Shown in pieces: positions 17,219-25,216 of a stretch of DNA of 64,000 bases (the first letter of the stretch is position 1; each line of letters begins with the position of its first letter). A program made the translations under genes and the position numbers. The notes beneath the pieces were generated by a model that was not told where the DNA came from, made no database searches, and worked only from the letters and a program-made list of their open reading frames with translations. The DNA is from Pseudomonas sp. PSB18 (GTDB lineage: Bacteria; Pseudomonadota; Gammaproteobacteria; Pseudomonadales; Pseudomonadaceae). Where the stretch lies: positions 1 to 64,000 of the forward strand of contig NZ_NOIN01000013.1 of the NCBI RefSeq assembly GCF_014596565.1, in the 5' to 3' direction.

Positions 17219-18685
17219 GTGAGTGAAGGACTGCAAACACTGATTTCAAAGTTGAAAGAGAACCCGCGCAACACGGTTGTGTTTCACGGACGTAGTGAAA
17301 TGGAGCGTGTCCGGTTCTCTGACTTGCACCAGGCTGTTTCGCTTGTCTCGCAGCGGCTCGGCGAGTTTGGCCTGGAGGCGGGCATGCAGGTCGCGATGGT
17401 CGCCGAGAACGGCAAGGCGGCTTTTTTGCTGGATCTCGCCTTGTTGAATATCGGCTGTATCGCCCTGCAGGTTCCCGAGAAAACCGCGGGGAGCGCCCTG
17501 GCCGACATCGGCCTGCAGAACATTGCCTTTCTGCTGGTCAGCGCCTTGCACAGAGATGAGGTGGACACCGGTTCGTGGGAGCCCATTGGAACACTGCAGG
17601 GGATGAGCCTGTTCCGCAACCCGGCCTGTTCGAATGCATTCGCCCCGGTCGCGGGGCCCATTATTTTTTCGTCCGGGACGAGCGGCAAAGAGAAGAAGAT
17701 TCGCGTCAATAATGCGACCGTCCTGCTGAATGCCCGGCAGTTTTTTTCAGCCATCGATGCCCGACAAGACGACAGTTTCCTGATCTTCCTGCCCCTTTCC
17801 AATTATCAGCAGAAGTTGTTGATCTACGGCTGCATCGATACCGGCATCGATATTGTTCTCAGTGACATGCAGAACGTCATGCAGGCCCTGAAGCAAACAT
17901 CCCCCAGCCTGTTTCTGGCTCCTCCGCTTTTTTATGACTCGATGTGGCGCCTGGCGGATGGACGCGGGGAAAAGCTGCGCGAGTTGTTCGGTACGGGCAT
18001 GCGGCAGATGTGGAGTGGCATGGCTGCGCTGCCGTCGGTCATCCTGGAGGGATATCGCGCTGGCGGGCTGCCGCTGCTCGAAGCCTATGGCATGACGGAG
18101 TACGGCCCGATCGCCGTCAACACCCTCCAGCATAACCGGCCCGGTTCGGTGGGACGGGCGCTGGTTCCAGGCAGCGTGACGCTGGAAAGTGACGGGGAAA
18201 TTCTACTCAGGTCGAGTCAACGGTTGACCTGCGGTTATGTGGACCAGCCTGTTGACGTCGAGCAAGCGGTGTATCGGGATGAGGTCGCGATCGCCACGGG
18301 CGACGTCGGTCGCATCGACGATGAGGGCTTTATTTTCATCGAGGGGCGCAAGAACGACACGATCATCACCTCGGGTGGCCAGAAAATTCACCCCACGGCC
18401 GTCGAACAATCATTCAACAGCCTGCCTTGTGTGCAGTATGCCGTCGCGCTGGGTGCTCGCCGGCCTCACCTGGGGATGTTGCTGGTGGTCGAACAGATCG
18501 ATTCGAGCGCCCGGCAACTGATTGAAAAAACCATCAGCGATTACAACGTCGGTGCCAGCGTACCGATACGCAACTATTTCCTGTCCACCGAGCCGTTCAC
18601 CGCCGAGAACGGTTTGCTGACCCGGAACCTGAAGCTGCAGCGCAAGAACATATCGTCCCGATACGAAACTTGCGTATTCAACTGA
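17219..18685 (+). CDS. Stand-alone AMP-dependent acyl/aminoacyl ligase
   Basis: The 488-residue ANL-superfamily enzyme would activate a carboxylate as acyl-AMP and load it onto a carrier protein. It has a P-loop IIFSSGTSGKEKK (148-160), YGMTEYG (290-296), TGDVGRIDDEG with Asp362, and the C-terminal catalytic lysine in TRNLKLQR (Lys472). At the position where NRPS A domains hold the amino-binding aspartate (A4, FDxS) this protein reads PLSNYQQ (192-198), so the substrate may lack a free alpha-amine. GTG 17219 has AGGAG 8 bases upstream; ATG 17192 has none. It heads the rightward operon with the halogenase. Confidence 0.88.
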   Translation: MSEGLQTLISKLKENPRNTVVFHGRSEMERVRFSDLHQAVSLVSQRLGEFGLEAGMQVAMVAENGKAAFLLDLALLNIGCIALQVPEKTAGSALADIGLQNIAFLLVSALHRDEVDTGSWEPIGTLQGMSLFRNPACSNAFAPVAGPIIFSSGTSGKEKKIRVNNATVLLNARQFFSAIDARQDDSFLIFLPLSNYQQKLLIYGCIDTGIDIVLSDMQNVMQALKQTSPSLFLAPPLFYDSMWRLADGRGEKLRELFGTGMRQMWSGMAALPSVILEGYRAGGLPLLEAYGMTEYGPIAVNTLQHNRPGSVGRALVPGSVTLESDGEILLRSSQRLTCGYVDQPVDVEQAVYRDEVAIATGDVGRIDDEGFIFIEGRKNDTIITSGGQKIHPTAVEQSFNSLPCVQYAVALGARRPHLGMLLVVEQIDSSARQLIEKTISDYNVGASVPIRNYFLSTEPFTAENGLLTRNLKLQRKNISSRYETCVFN

Positions 18686-18736
18686 GTCGTCACGCAAACA
18701 TTGATCTTCCACACTGAGAAGGCAAGGAGATTTACC

Positions 18737-19681
18737 TTGGACGCGTTAAAAGAAGACTTCGGACTTAGCGATGAGGAAATTGCTTTTTTCTTCAAGAATG
18801 GATACGTAAAGCCGTTCAAGGTCTACGAGCCTGAAGAGATGGAACGGCAATGGCGAACGGTGCGCCTGCAGACACTGGATCGCAGCAATGCGGTTTATTC
18901 CGACAATACCATCTCCAACTCAGGCAGTAATAACCTCGCCAACTATGACCGGCATCTGGATATTCCTTTTCTCGGTCAACACGTTTGTAACCCCAAGATC
19001 GTACATAAAGTGCGTAGTCTCATGGGCAAAGACTTGCTGTGCTGGCGCACCGAGTTCTTCTCGAAGTACCCGGGCGATGCCGGGACCGACTGGCACCAGG
19101 CAAACACCTTCGCTGGGGTGGCGGGGCGTCCTCATATCATCTGGCCCGATGACTCGGGGCGTCGCGGGACGCTGACCGCCTGGACCGCTTTCACCGACAC
19201 GATGAAAGACACGGCCTGTATGGCGATCGTCCCCGGCACCCACAACATGATGCATTACGACGAAGATAAGCGCCTGATATTCAATCCGGAAAAAAACAAC
19301 GACCTCGTCAAGGACGGTGTTCGTCGTGGGTTGTGGGGTTACGACTACCGCGATCTGCAAGTCGATCCGGATTGGAAGCCTGACGAGTCGAAAGCGGTCT
19401 ACTTCGAGATGAAAGCCGGCGAATGCGTGATTTTCTGGTCGACGGTGCTGCATTCCTCGCTTCCGCACCTGGGCCTGACCGACAAGATGCGCCTGGGCTA
19501 TTCCGCTCGCTACGTGCCACCAGAGGTGCTCATCCACCCCGATACCGACATGCTCCACGAGTTCGGTGGAGAGGTCAGCCTCGAAAACTACGGCGCTGTC
19601 GTGGTGTCGGGCGAGAACCGCTATACCCATAACCGCATTCGCGAAAAGAACATGCTGGGCGAGCCGTTCATCCCTGCCTGA
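18737..19681 (+). CDS. SyrB2-like non-heme Fe(II)/2-oxoglutarate halogenase
   Basis: The 314-residue protein resembles SyrB2 of syringomycin biosynthesis along its whole length. Shared blocks include NYDRHLD, LCWRTEFFSKYPGD, WTAFTD, VKDGVRRG, GYDYR and SARYVPP. The iron site is His120-x-Ala122 (DWHQANTF) plus His239 (STVLHS), with Arg258 placed to bind 2-oxoglutarate. Ala in place of the usual Asp leaves room for chloride and marks halogenases rather than hydroxylases. SyrB2-type enzymes chlorinate a residue tethered to a carrier protein, and one is encoded nearby. TTG 18737 has an ideal AAGGAG 7 bases upstream; the longer frame begins with TTG 18701 and has none. Confidence 0.92.
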   Translation: MDALKEDFGLSDEEIAFFFKNGYVKPFKVYEPEEMERQWRTVRLQTLDRSNAVYSDNTISNSGSNNLANYDRHLDIPFLGQHVCNPKIVHKVRSLMGKDLLCWRTEFFSKYPGDAGTDWHQANTFAGVAGRPHIIWPDDSGRRGTLTAWTAFTDTMKDTACMAIVPGTHNMMHYDEDKRLIFNPEKNNDLVKDGVRRGLWGYDYRDLQVDPDWKPDESKAVYFEMKAGECVIFWSTVLHSSLPHLGLTDKMRLGYSARYVPPEVLIHPDTDMLHEFGGEVSLENYGAVVVSGENRYTHNRIREKNMLGEPFIPA

Positions 19682-19734
19682 TCACTCTCGGGCCGGATCG
19701 TCTCCGGCCCTGTTCTGTATAAGGACGAATGCGC

Positions 19735-20652
19735 ATGCGCATAATGATTGACGCTTGTTCCTACGCCTTGGGTGAAGTCGAACGTCCTTATCACGATGTG
19801 CCTGACTTCAAGAATATGCTTGATCGCTTTGGTTATCCGGATGAACCCTCGGTATTTGGCTGGGGAAGTTACTTCAAGACCGACGGCGATATATTCGACC
19901 TGGGCATCAGGTCCGCTCGCCAGACCCTGGCCCAGAGCCGCGTATCTTCGGACGATGTCGATTTCGTCATGTTCTGCTCGACCTGTTTTCCCGGAAACGA
20001 GATCGAGTACATCAATTACAACGTTCGACTCTATGAACGTCTGGAACTGAAGAAAGCGTTTCCCATCGGCATCACGCTGAACAACTGCATCAGTTTCATG
20101 AGTGCGATCGTGATGGCTGAAAGCATGGTGCGCAGCGGGATCTACAACAACATCCTGATCATCACCGCCGACAAGGTCTACGACGAGTCCATACGCTTCA
20201 ACAACTTCGCCTTGCTCAGCGATTCGGCGGCCAGTTGCCTGGTGACCCGTTGCGATGGGCCGGGCCTGGAAATAGTGTCCGCGCGTTTCGGTGTCAGCCA
20301 GGATCCGATCACCTCCAATCACGGAAAAGACGAGCCTGAGCTTTACGGGCGCATCCTGACTGACGTACTGGAGGCTAGCGCGGTAACCCTGGCCGATGTC
20401 AGCAAAGTGTTTTGCAACAACATCTTCCGTCCAGTGACGCAGCTCAAGGAAACCCGTCTCGGGTTTTCGCGCCGGCAGCTGTACCTGGATAACGTGGCGC
20501 GCTGCGGGCACTGCTTCTCGGCAGATACGTTAATCAACTACGTCGACTATGCCCGACAGAACACGCCGGCCGAGGACCAGAAATTCCTGTTCTCGATCGA
20601 TGCCCCCAACCTGCGCGCCAACCTGCTTGCTCAATACAAACATCAACCGTGA
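19735..20652 (+). CDS. KAS III-like (FabH-fold) acyltransferase/condensing enzyme with altered triad
   Basis: The 305-residue thiolase-fold protein has a candidate active Cys118 in ITLNNCISF. FabH uses Cys-His-Asn. Here the HQAN motif position reads CNNIF (228-230, no His), while the NYGNTSAAS position reads RCGHCFSAD with His259, so His and Asn appear exchanged. The glycine-rich C-terminal loop of FabH is replaced by SIDAPNLRANLL. It may transfer an acyl group between carriers, as other KAS III-like enzymes in natural-product pathways do, rather than condense. The start is ATG 19735 with AAGGA 9 bases upstream; ATG 19729 and 19744 are also in frame. Confidence 0.75.
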   Translation: MRIMIDACSYALGEVERPYHDVPDFKNMLDRFGYPDEPSVFGWGSYFKTDGDIFDLGIRSARQTLAQSRVSSDDVDFVMFCSTCFPGNEIEYINYNVRLYERLELKKAFPIGITLNNCISFMSAIVMAESMVRSGIYNNILIITADKVYDESIRFNNFALLSDSAASCLVTRCDGPGLEIVSARFGVSQDPITSNHGKDEPELYGRILTDVLEASAVTLADVSKVFCNNIFRPVTQLKETRLGFSRRQLYLDNVARCGHCFSADTLINYVDYARQNTPAEDQKFLFSIDAPNLRANLLAQYKHQP

Positions 20653-20684
20653 CTCATCCCATATCGCTCTCTGGAGGAATGCCC

Positions 20685-20936
20685 ATGAACATGCCAACCC
20701 AGGAACTGCACACTCCGACCGACACCCATACGTTGTCGACGGTCCACGCCATTTGGGCCGAAGTGCTCAAGCATCCGGCGCAAACCGACCAGGCGGACTT
20801 CTTCGACGCCGGAGGCAACTCGATGCTGCTGATCGCGATACTGAACCTGGTCCATGAGCGGCTCGACCGCGAGATCAACCCGGCCGCGCTGGTCGACGGT
20901 ATCACCCCGGCCAGGCTCGCTGAACTGGCCGCCTGA
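20685..20936 (+). CDS. Peptidyl carrier protein (thiolation domain)
   Basis: The 83-residue free-standing carrier protein has Ser46 in FFDAGGNSMLLI. GGxS is the NRPS-type phosphopantetheine motif, unlike the DSM motif of the ACP at 15472-15741. It is the natural loading partner of the AMP ligase and the likely substrate platform of the SyrB2-like halogenase. Three in-frame ATGs lie close together (20679, 20685, 20691); 20685 has the best spacing from GGAGG at 20673-20677. Confidence 0.9.
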   Translation: MNMPTQELHTPTDTHTLSTVHAIWAEVLKHPAQTDQADFFDAGGNSMLLIAILNLVHERLDREINPAALVDGITPARLAELAA

Positions 20937-20979
20937 GCATGCCCAGGTCGACGCAGAGACCCACAGGGAAGGATTTTTT

Positions 20980-22299
20980 ATGATCGAGTTCATTGATTCT
21001 CGCGGTGTGCCTGTGCGAGTGCAGGACGCCGCCGAAGCAGACGAATTGGAGACTGCCCTGACGGGCATTCTTGGAATGGAGTTCGATCCACTCCCACTCC
21101 TGCAGCGGCGCGAAGTGCGTTGCCCGATTTCTCGGTTGATCGAAAGTGTCGTCAGGTTATCGAGCATGGAAGACCGGCAGATCCAGCAGGCCACGCTGCT
21201 GCTGGGCAGTCTCGACCCTGAACAGTTGAACCCCCGTGAGCGAGGGCATCTGGCGGCCTGCAATCACTGGGTCAACCAGGACTATGATCTGGCCCACGCC
21301 TGCTGGCGCGAACTGTTGGTCCAGCATCCGCGCGACATCGTGGCCTTGTTCAGCGTGCATATGCTCGAGTTCAACATGGGGTGGACCGAGCGGATGCGCG
21401 AAACCGTGGTCGCGATAAGGCCCTTCTGGGAACCCGCGCATCCGCTGTATGGGTACGTGCGGGGCATCGAAGCCTTTGCCCTGGTGGAAAACGGCGACTA
21501 TGACGCCGCGAGTATCGCGGCCGAGTGCGCGCTGGCGATCAACCCTCGGGACATCTATGCGATCCATGCCGCCTGTCACGTCGGCTACGAGCGTGGGCAG
21601 TACGCCCAAACGCTGAAGTGGCTGGACGACACCGAGCGTAATTGGGCCGACAACCTCTGCATGCGCATTCACCTGTGGTGGCATCACGCGCTGTTCAATC
21701 TCTACATGCAGCGCCCGGATGCGGTCCTGCAGACGTTTCATCAGAAAATCAGGATCAAGAACGACCCCGACGGATATGAGGATCTGGACGCAGTCAGTCT
21801 GTTGTGGCGCTTGTCGCTGACGGGGGTGGATGTCTCCGAGCTGTGGCAGGAAGTGGCGCAATACTGGATGCCGTCCATCGATCAATCACAGTACTGGTTC
21901 AACGATGTGCATTCGATCATGGCGATGGCCAGCTCCAATCACCAAGTGCTGGTGCAGCGCATCTTGCGACGTATCGACGCGACGTATGCCAAGGTTCCGA
22001 TGATTGCCAACGTGACTCGCACCGTTTGCCGGGGGCTGATTGCCTTCCAGCAAGAGGACTACGACAGTGCCCTGGAATTATTGAGCAAGATATTGCCGGC
22101 GGTGCGGGCCATTGGCGGCAGCAATGCGCAACGTGATCTGCTGGAACTGACCACGATCGAGGCGGCCATACGGGCCCGGCAATTCGATCGTGCAAGACAG
22201 CTCATCCAACAGGGACGCAGCCTGCGTCACCCTTCACCCTTTCGTACATTCTTTGTCGACCGTTTACAGGATGAGGAACCGATCCACCTGCGAGCTTGA
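20980..22299 (+). CDS. TPR protein, TTC38-like
   Basis: The 439-residue soluble protein is all helical with tetratricopeptide-like repeats. Examples are HLAACNHWVNQDYDLAHACW, YVRGIEAFALVENGDYDAAS and GLIAFQQEDYDSALELL. The layout recalls the TTC38 family, whose biochemical role is unknown. It follows the carrier gene by 43 bases with AGGGAAGGA before ATG 20980, so it belongs to the ligase-halogenase operon. It could scaffold the carrier-bound steps, but that is guesswork. No signal peptide or membrane segment is seen. Confidence 0.8.
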   Translation: MIEFIDSRGVPVRVQDAAEADELETALTGILGMEFDPLPLLQRREVRCPISRLIESVVRLSSMEDRQIQQATLLLGSLDPEQLNPRERGHLAACNHWVNQDYDLAHACWRELLVQHPRDIVALFSVHMLEFNMGWTERMRETVVAIRPFWEPAHPLYGYVRGIEAFALVENGDYDAASIAAECALAINPRDIYAIHAACHVGYERGQYAQTLKWLDDTERNWADNLCMRIHLWWHHALFNLYMQRPDAVLQTFHQKIRIKNDPDGYEDLDAVSLLWRLSLTGVDVSELWQEVAQYWMPSIDQSQYWFNDVHSIMAMASSNHQVLVQRILRRIDATYAKVPMIANVTRTVCRGLIAFQQEDYDSALELLSKILPAVRAIGGSNAQRDLLELTTIEAAIRARQFDRARQLIQQGRSLRHPSPFRTFFVDRLQDEEPIHLRA

Positions 22300-22311
22300 C
22301 CGGGCGGGCCC

Positions 22312-22339
22312 GTGCGTTGCGCTCAAGAGCGCAATGCAC
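22312..22339. terminator. Hairpin between convergent operons
   Basis: GTGC-G-TTGCGCTC pairs with GAGCGCAA-T-GCAC around a tiny loop, giving a strong stem between the TPR stop (22299) and the amidohydrolase stop (22344). It has no T run in either direction. Its position fits a bidirectional transcription barrier. Confidence 0.55.
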
Positions 22340-22343
22340 TTCC

Positions 22344-23303
22344 TCACCGGCCGCGTGGCGTGATTCCGTCGAGCAGACGTTGCATGTTTCCCGAAAGCAG
22401 CAGGCGAACATCGGCAGCGCCGATACCCTGATCCGGGTCGACGATGAACGCGCGCAGTCGTTTGTTGATCGCCTCATGATTATTGATGGGCCAATCCGTA
22501 CCAAAGATGATCTTGTGATTGATCTCGCTCTGGAACAGCGTGGTCAGCACGGGGGCGTTGCCCCGGGCATCTATTGCGTGCTGGGCGCCACTCAGGTCCA
22601 GGTAGACGTTGGGGCGGTACTTGCAGAGTTGGATACATTGAGCCTGATCGTTGACCGCCCCGTGGGCGAGGATGAAGGGGATATTCCGGTAGCGACGCGC
22701 CGGTTCGTCCACCCACATCGCTTGGGCGGGAGCGAAGGAGAGCGCCGGGGAGGTCGGCCCGATGTGCAGCAATACCGGCAGGCGATAAGCGTCACAGTAT
22801 TCGTAGAAGGGCGTCAGCGCCGGGTCATCGGCCTGGTATCCACAAGGTGGATAAAGCTTCAGGCCGCTGAAGCCGTACTCCTCGATGCCTCGGATGAACA
22901 GGTCGAGCCCGTCCTGTCCCCAGCGTGGATCCACGCCGGCAAAGACGTCGAAACGTCCGGCATGGCGCTGGAGAATGGCTCGGTGTTCCTGGAACATCTC
23001 ATCGATACTCAGTTCGACGTCCGGCAACGCGAAAGAGAAGTCCGGCAGCAGCAGGACGGAGCGGCTGATTCCCGCCCTGTCCATCGCGGCAATCTGGGCG
23101 TCCCCCTGGTGATCGCTCAATTCGCGCTGGAACTGATCGATGATTCTCGATCGGGAAACCGGGAATCCGCTGGCCCGCAGCTTCACTTCGATGTTATCGG
23201 CCACCCCTTCCAGGAAACTCAGCGGGGTGAAACGTGTGGAGGCGACGTGGCTATGGCCGTCGATGAGCGTCGGTTCGTCGATATCCCCGGGCACATCACT
23301 CAT
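22344..23303 (-). CDS. Amidohydrolase-2 family metal-dependent hydrolase
   Basis: The 319-residue TIM-barrel protein has metal-site motifs in order: DGHSHV (HxH, residues 15-20), GLKLYPP, LLHIG, ILAHGA and FGTDWP near the C-terminus. This is the ACMSD/amidohydrolase-2 layout, whose members decarboxylate or hydrolyse small carboxylates and amides. The first 8 bases overlap the end of the hexapeptide gene (ATGAGTGA), so translation is coupled. It is the last gene of the leftward operon that starts at 25712. A tailoring or trimming step is likely; the substrate is unknown. Confidence 0.85.
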   Translation of the reverse strand: MSDVPGDIDEPTLIDGHSHVASTRFTPLSFLEGVADNIEVKLRASGFPVSRSRIIDQFQRELSDHQGDAQIAAMDRAGISRSVLLLPDFSFALPDVELSIDEMFQEHRAILQRHAGRFDVFAGVDPRWGQDGLDLFIRGIEEYGFSGLKLYPPCGYQADDPALTPFYEYCDAYRLPVLLHIGPTSPALSFAPAQAMWVDEPARRYRNIPFILAHGAVNDQAQCIQLCKYRPNVYLDLSGAQHAIDARGNAPVLTTLFQSEINHKIIFGTDWPINNHEAINKRLRAFIVDPDQGIGAADVRLLLSGNMQRLLDGITPRGR

Positions 23304-23886
23304 CGCCCACCTGCTGCTTGCGCAGAAAGCGTGCGTAACGCTCCATCATCTGCCTGACGACGCCTTCGCTTTCGCGGTCGACGCCGAAAACGTAGCGGGG
23401 GAAATCCAGGTCCTTTTGTACGTCCCAGATCCGATCATGCTGGTCCGGGGAAAAGAGCTGCGCTGGATCACCCACGGCGATCCAGCCGATCTGCACCGTC
23501 GTGCCTGCCTCCAGCACGGTCTTGATATGGACCACTCCATTGATGCGGACCTCCGAGCCTTTGCCGAGGCGGGCGCCGTTGAAGACGGACGCACCGGTTG
23601 CAACAAACACCTCGTCCTCGATGCGGCAACCGGTCAGATGGCAGTGCGGTCCCACCATCACGTGATTGCCGATATGGCAGTCGTCATGGGCGGTGCTGCG
23701 GATCACTGCATTTTCCATGACGATGCAGTTCTCCCCGATCATCAGCGCGCCGCCTTCTGCGACAAGGACCGCGCCGTGCCCAATGACCGTTCCGGCACCG
23801 ATGGACACATTGCCTTCCAGGACCGCGCTCGATGCAATCCGCGCGGTGGGAGCAATTTTCTGTTTGGGTTCGGTTTTGTCAGGCAT
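23296..23886 (-). CDS. Gamma-carbonic-anhydrase-like hexapeptide protein (paralogue 2, in cluster)
   Basis: This 196-residue left-handed beta-helix protein differs from the product of 5205-5810 at only a minority of positions. The C-terminal tail DLDFPRYVFGVDRES is identical. Candidate zinc histidines lie in HDDCHIGNHVMVGPHCHL. Relatives are gamma-carbonic anhydrases or hexapeptide acyltransferases, and I cannot separate these. ATG 23886 has AAGGA 9 bases upstream. It is coupled to the amidohydrolase by an 8-base overlap and follows the methyltransferase by 18 bases, so it is an integral cluster gene. Confidence 0.87.
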   Translation of the reverse strand: MPDKTEPKQKIAPTARIASSAVLEGNVSIGAGTVIGHGAVLVAEGGALMIGENCIVMENAVIRSTAHDDCHIGNHVMVGPHCHLTGCRIEDEVFVATGASVFNGARLGKGSEVRINGVVHIKTVLEAGTTVQIGWIAVGDPAQLFSPDQHDRIWDVQKDLDFPRYVFGVDRESEGVVRQMMERYARFLRKQQVGDE

Positions 23887-23904
23887 GTGCACGATTCCTT
23901 TCAG

Positions 23905-24717
23905 TTATTGTTTTTCTCCAGAGACGAAGAATACGCCGATCCCCGCCCAGCCGCCCGGGCTCTCGATGCTTTGCGTGATCACGGCCATCTCGCGTCGGGC
24001 CTGTTCGAGCTCGTCTTCTGGAATCACTTCCATCTTGTAGCCAAAGACCAGGTCGCAGAAGGCGCTCGCGCCGATCAGCGAGGTGGACACCAGCAACATG
24101 CTGCAGCGGATGTCGCCGTAGCCGGTTTCTTCGAGGTAACTCGCCAGCTTGCTGCCGACGTGACGATCGCCTCCGCGAGCGGCTTGAGCCCTGGCCACGC
24201 GAGCGAGGAAGGACTGCAGCTCGGGCGGCTGGGGTGACGCGCCGAACCACCGGTCGTCAATGTCGCAGATACACAGTCGCCCGCCGATGGCCAGGCTGCG
24301 GTGGATATTGCGCAAGGCGCTCAACGGGTCCGACAAGTGCTGGAAAACCATCCGCGCATAGCTGAAATCGAACTGCCCGGGGTCGGTCAGGCTGTCGTCA
24401 TAAAGGTTGCATTGGCGTACCTGCGCTTCGTCAATCCCGGCGCTGGACAATTGCTTGCGCGTTTCGCTGATACTGGTTTCGTTGCAATCCAGTGCCGTCA
24501 GGCGGCTTGGCTGGGCACGCAGCGCGATCTGGGTGGTGATGATGCCGGGACCGCAGCCGACATCCAGAACCCGTTGTCCCTGGGACAGGCCGGCTTGCCT
24601 CAAGTGATCGAACTCCAGGTCCAGCGCAATGCCTGCCTGGGATTTCAGGCGGCGCAGGGAGTCTTCGTTGTCACGAAAGGTTCCCAACTGATACGACTCG
24701 TCAACGATCAAAACCAT
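23905..24717 (-). CDS. Class I SAM-dependent methyltransferase
   Basis: The 270-residue cytosolic protein has motif I VLDVGCGPG (about residues 50-58), an acidic end of strand 2 (LTALDCNETS), motif for strand 4 FDFSYARMVFQHLSDP, and LAIGGRLCICDID. It would transfer a methyl group to a small-molecule O, N or C atom. ATG 24717 is preferred, with GGAAGGGA about 6 bases upstream; ATG 24723 is too close. It overlaps the preceding GNAT gene by 17 bases, so it belongs to the leftward operon. Confidence 0.88.
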   Translation of the reverse strand: MVLIVDESYQLGTFRDNEDSLRRLKSQAGIALDLEFDHLRQAGLSQGQRVLDVGCGPGIITTQIALRAQPSRLTALDCNETSISETRKQLSSAGIDEAQVRQCNLYDDSLTDPGQFDFSYARMVFQHLSDPLSALRNIHRSLAIGGRLCICDIDDRWFGASPQPPELQSFLARVARAQAARGGDRHVGSKLASYLEETGYGDIRCSMLLVSTSLIGASAFCDLVFGYKMEVIPEDELEQARREMAVITQSIESPGGWAGIGVFFVSGEKQ

Positions 24718-25216
24718 GAGCATTCCCTTCCATTTTTTTCTGTAGCCAGACTATGTCGACCAGATTGTTTTCCAGCCTTGCGATTCGAGGAATCCGTACA
24801 CATTCGGCAAAGCCCTGAGACTTGCACCCGCGGGCACTGGCGTGATTCGGCCCCAGGATAATGGCGACCAACGATTCGAAACCTGCCTCCCGGGCCGAGA
24901 CCTCCAGGGCCTGCAACAATCGAATACCGACCCCGCGTGCGCGCATGTCTCGCCGCACATACACGGCGACTTCCGCCATGGTTTCGTCGTCGGGCCGGGC
25001 GGAAAATGGCTTCAGGGCACCCCACGCGACCGTATCGCCATCACTCGATAGATAGACAAGCACGGCAAAGCGCCGATCTTTTCCAAAATAGGTCAGCCTG
25101 AACTTTTCAATCGAGTCGTGGGGGACATCGCAGTTGGCGAAGACCTTGTCGGCAATGGCCTGATTGTAGGTTTCCACCATGGAGGGCAAATCATCGGGAG
25201 TGGCCGGCCGAATCAT
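24701..25216 (-). CDS. GNAT N-acetyltransferase of the phosphinothricin-acetyltransferase (PAT/Bar) type
   Basis: The 171-residue protein opens with MIRPATPDDLPSMVETYNQAI, the start seen in PAT/MddA-like acetyltransferases. It has the acetyl-CoA loop VYVRRDMRARGVGIRLLQAL (about 87-106) and the terminal GPNHASARGCKSQGF segment. PAT-type enzymes acetylate the alpha-amine of amino-acid antimetabolites. In a cluster predicted to make a halogenated amino- or acyl-derived product, it is a plausible self-resistance or capping enzyme. It overlaps the upstream gene by 26 bases and the methyltransferase by 17. Confidence 0.85.
   Translation of the reverse strand: MIRPATPDDLPSMVETYNQAIADKVFANCDVPHDSIEKFRLTYFGKDRRFAVLVYLSSDGDTVAWGALKPFSARPDDETMAEVAVYVRRDMRARGVGIRLLQALEVSAREAGFESLVAIILGPNHASARGCKSQGFAECVRIPRIARLENNLVDIVWLQKKMEGNAHGFDR

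Noticed and set aside
18701..19681. Ordinary phytanoyl-CoA dioxygenase (hydroxylase)
   Set aside because: The iron motif is His-x-Ala rather than His-x-Asp, and full-length similarity is to SyrB2-type halogenases.
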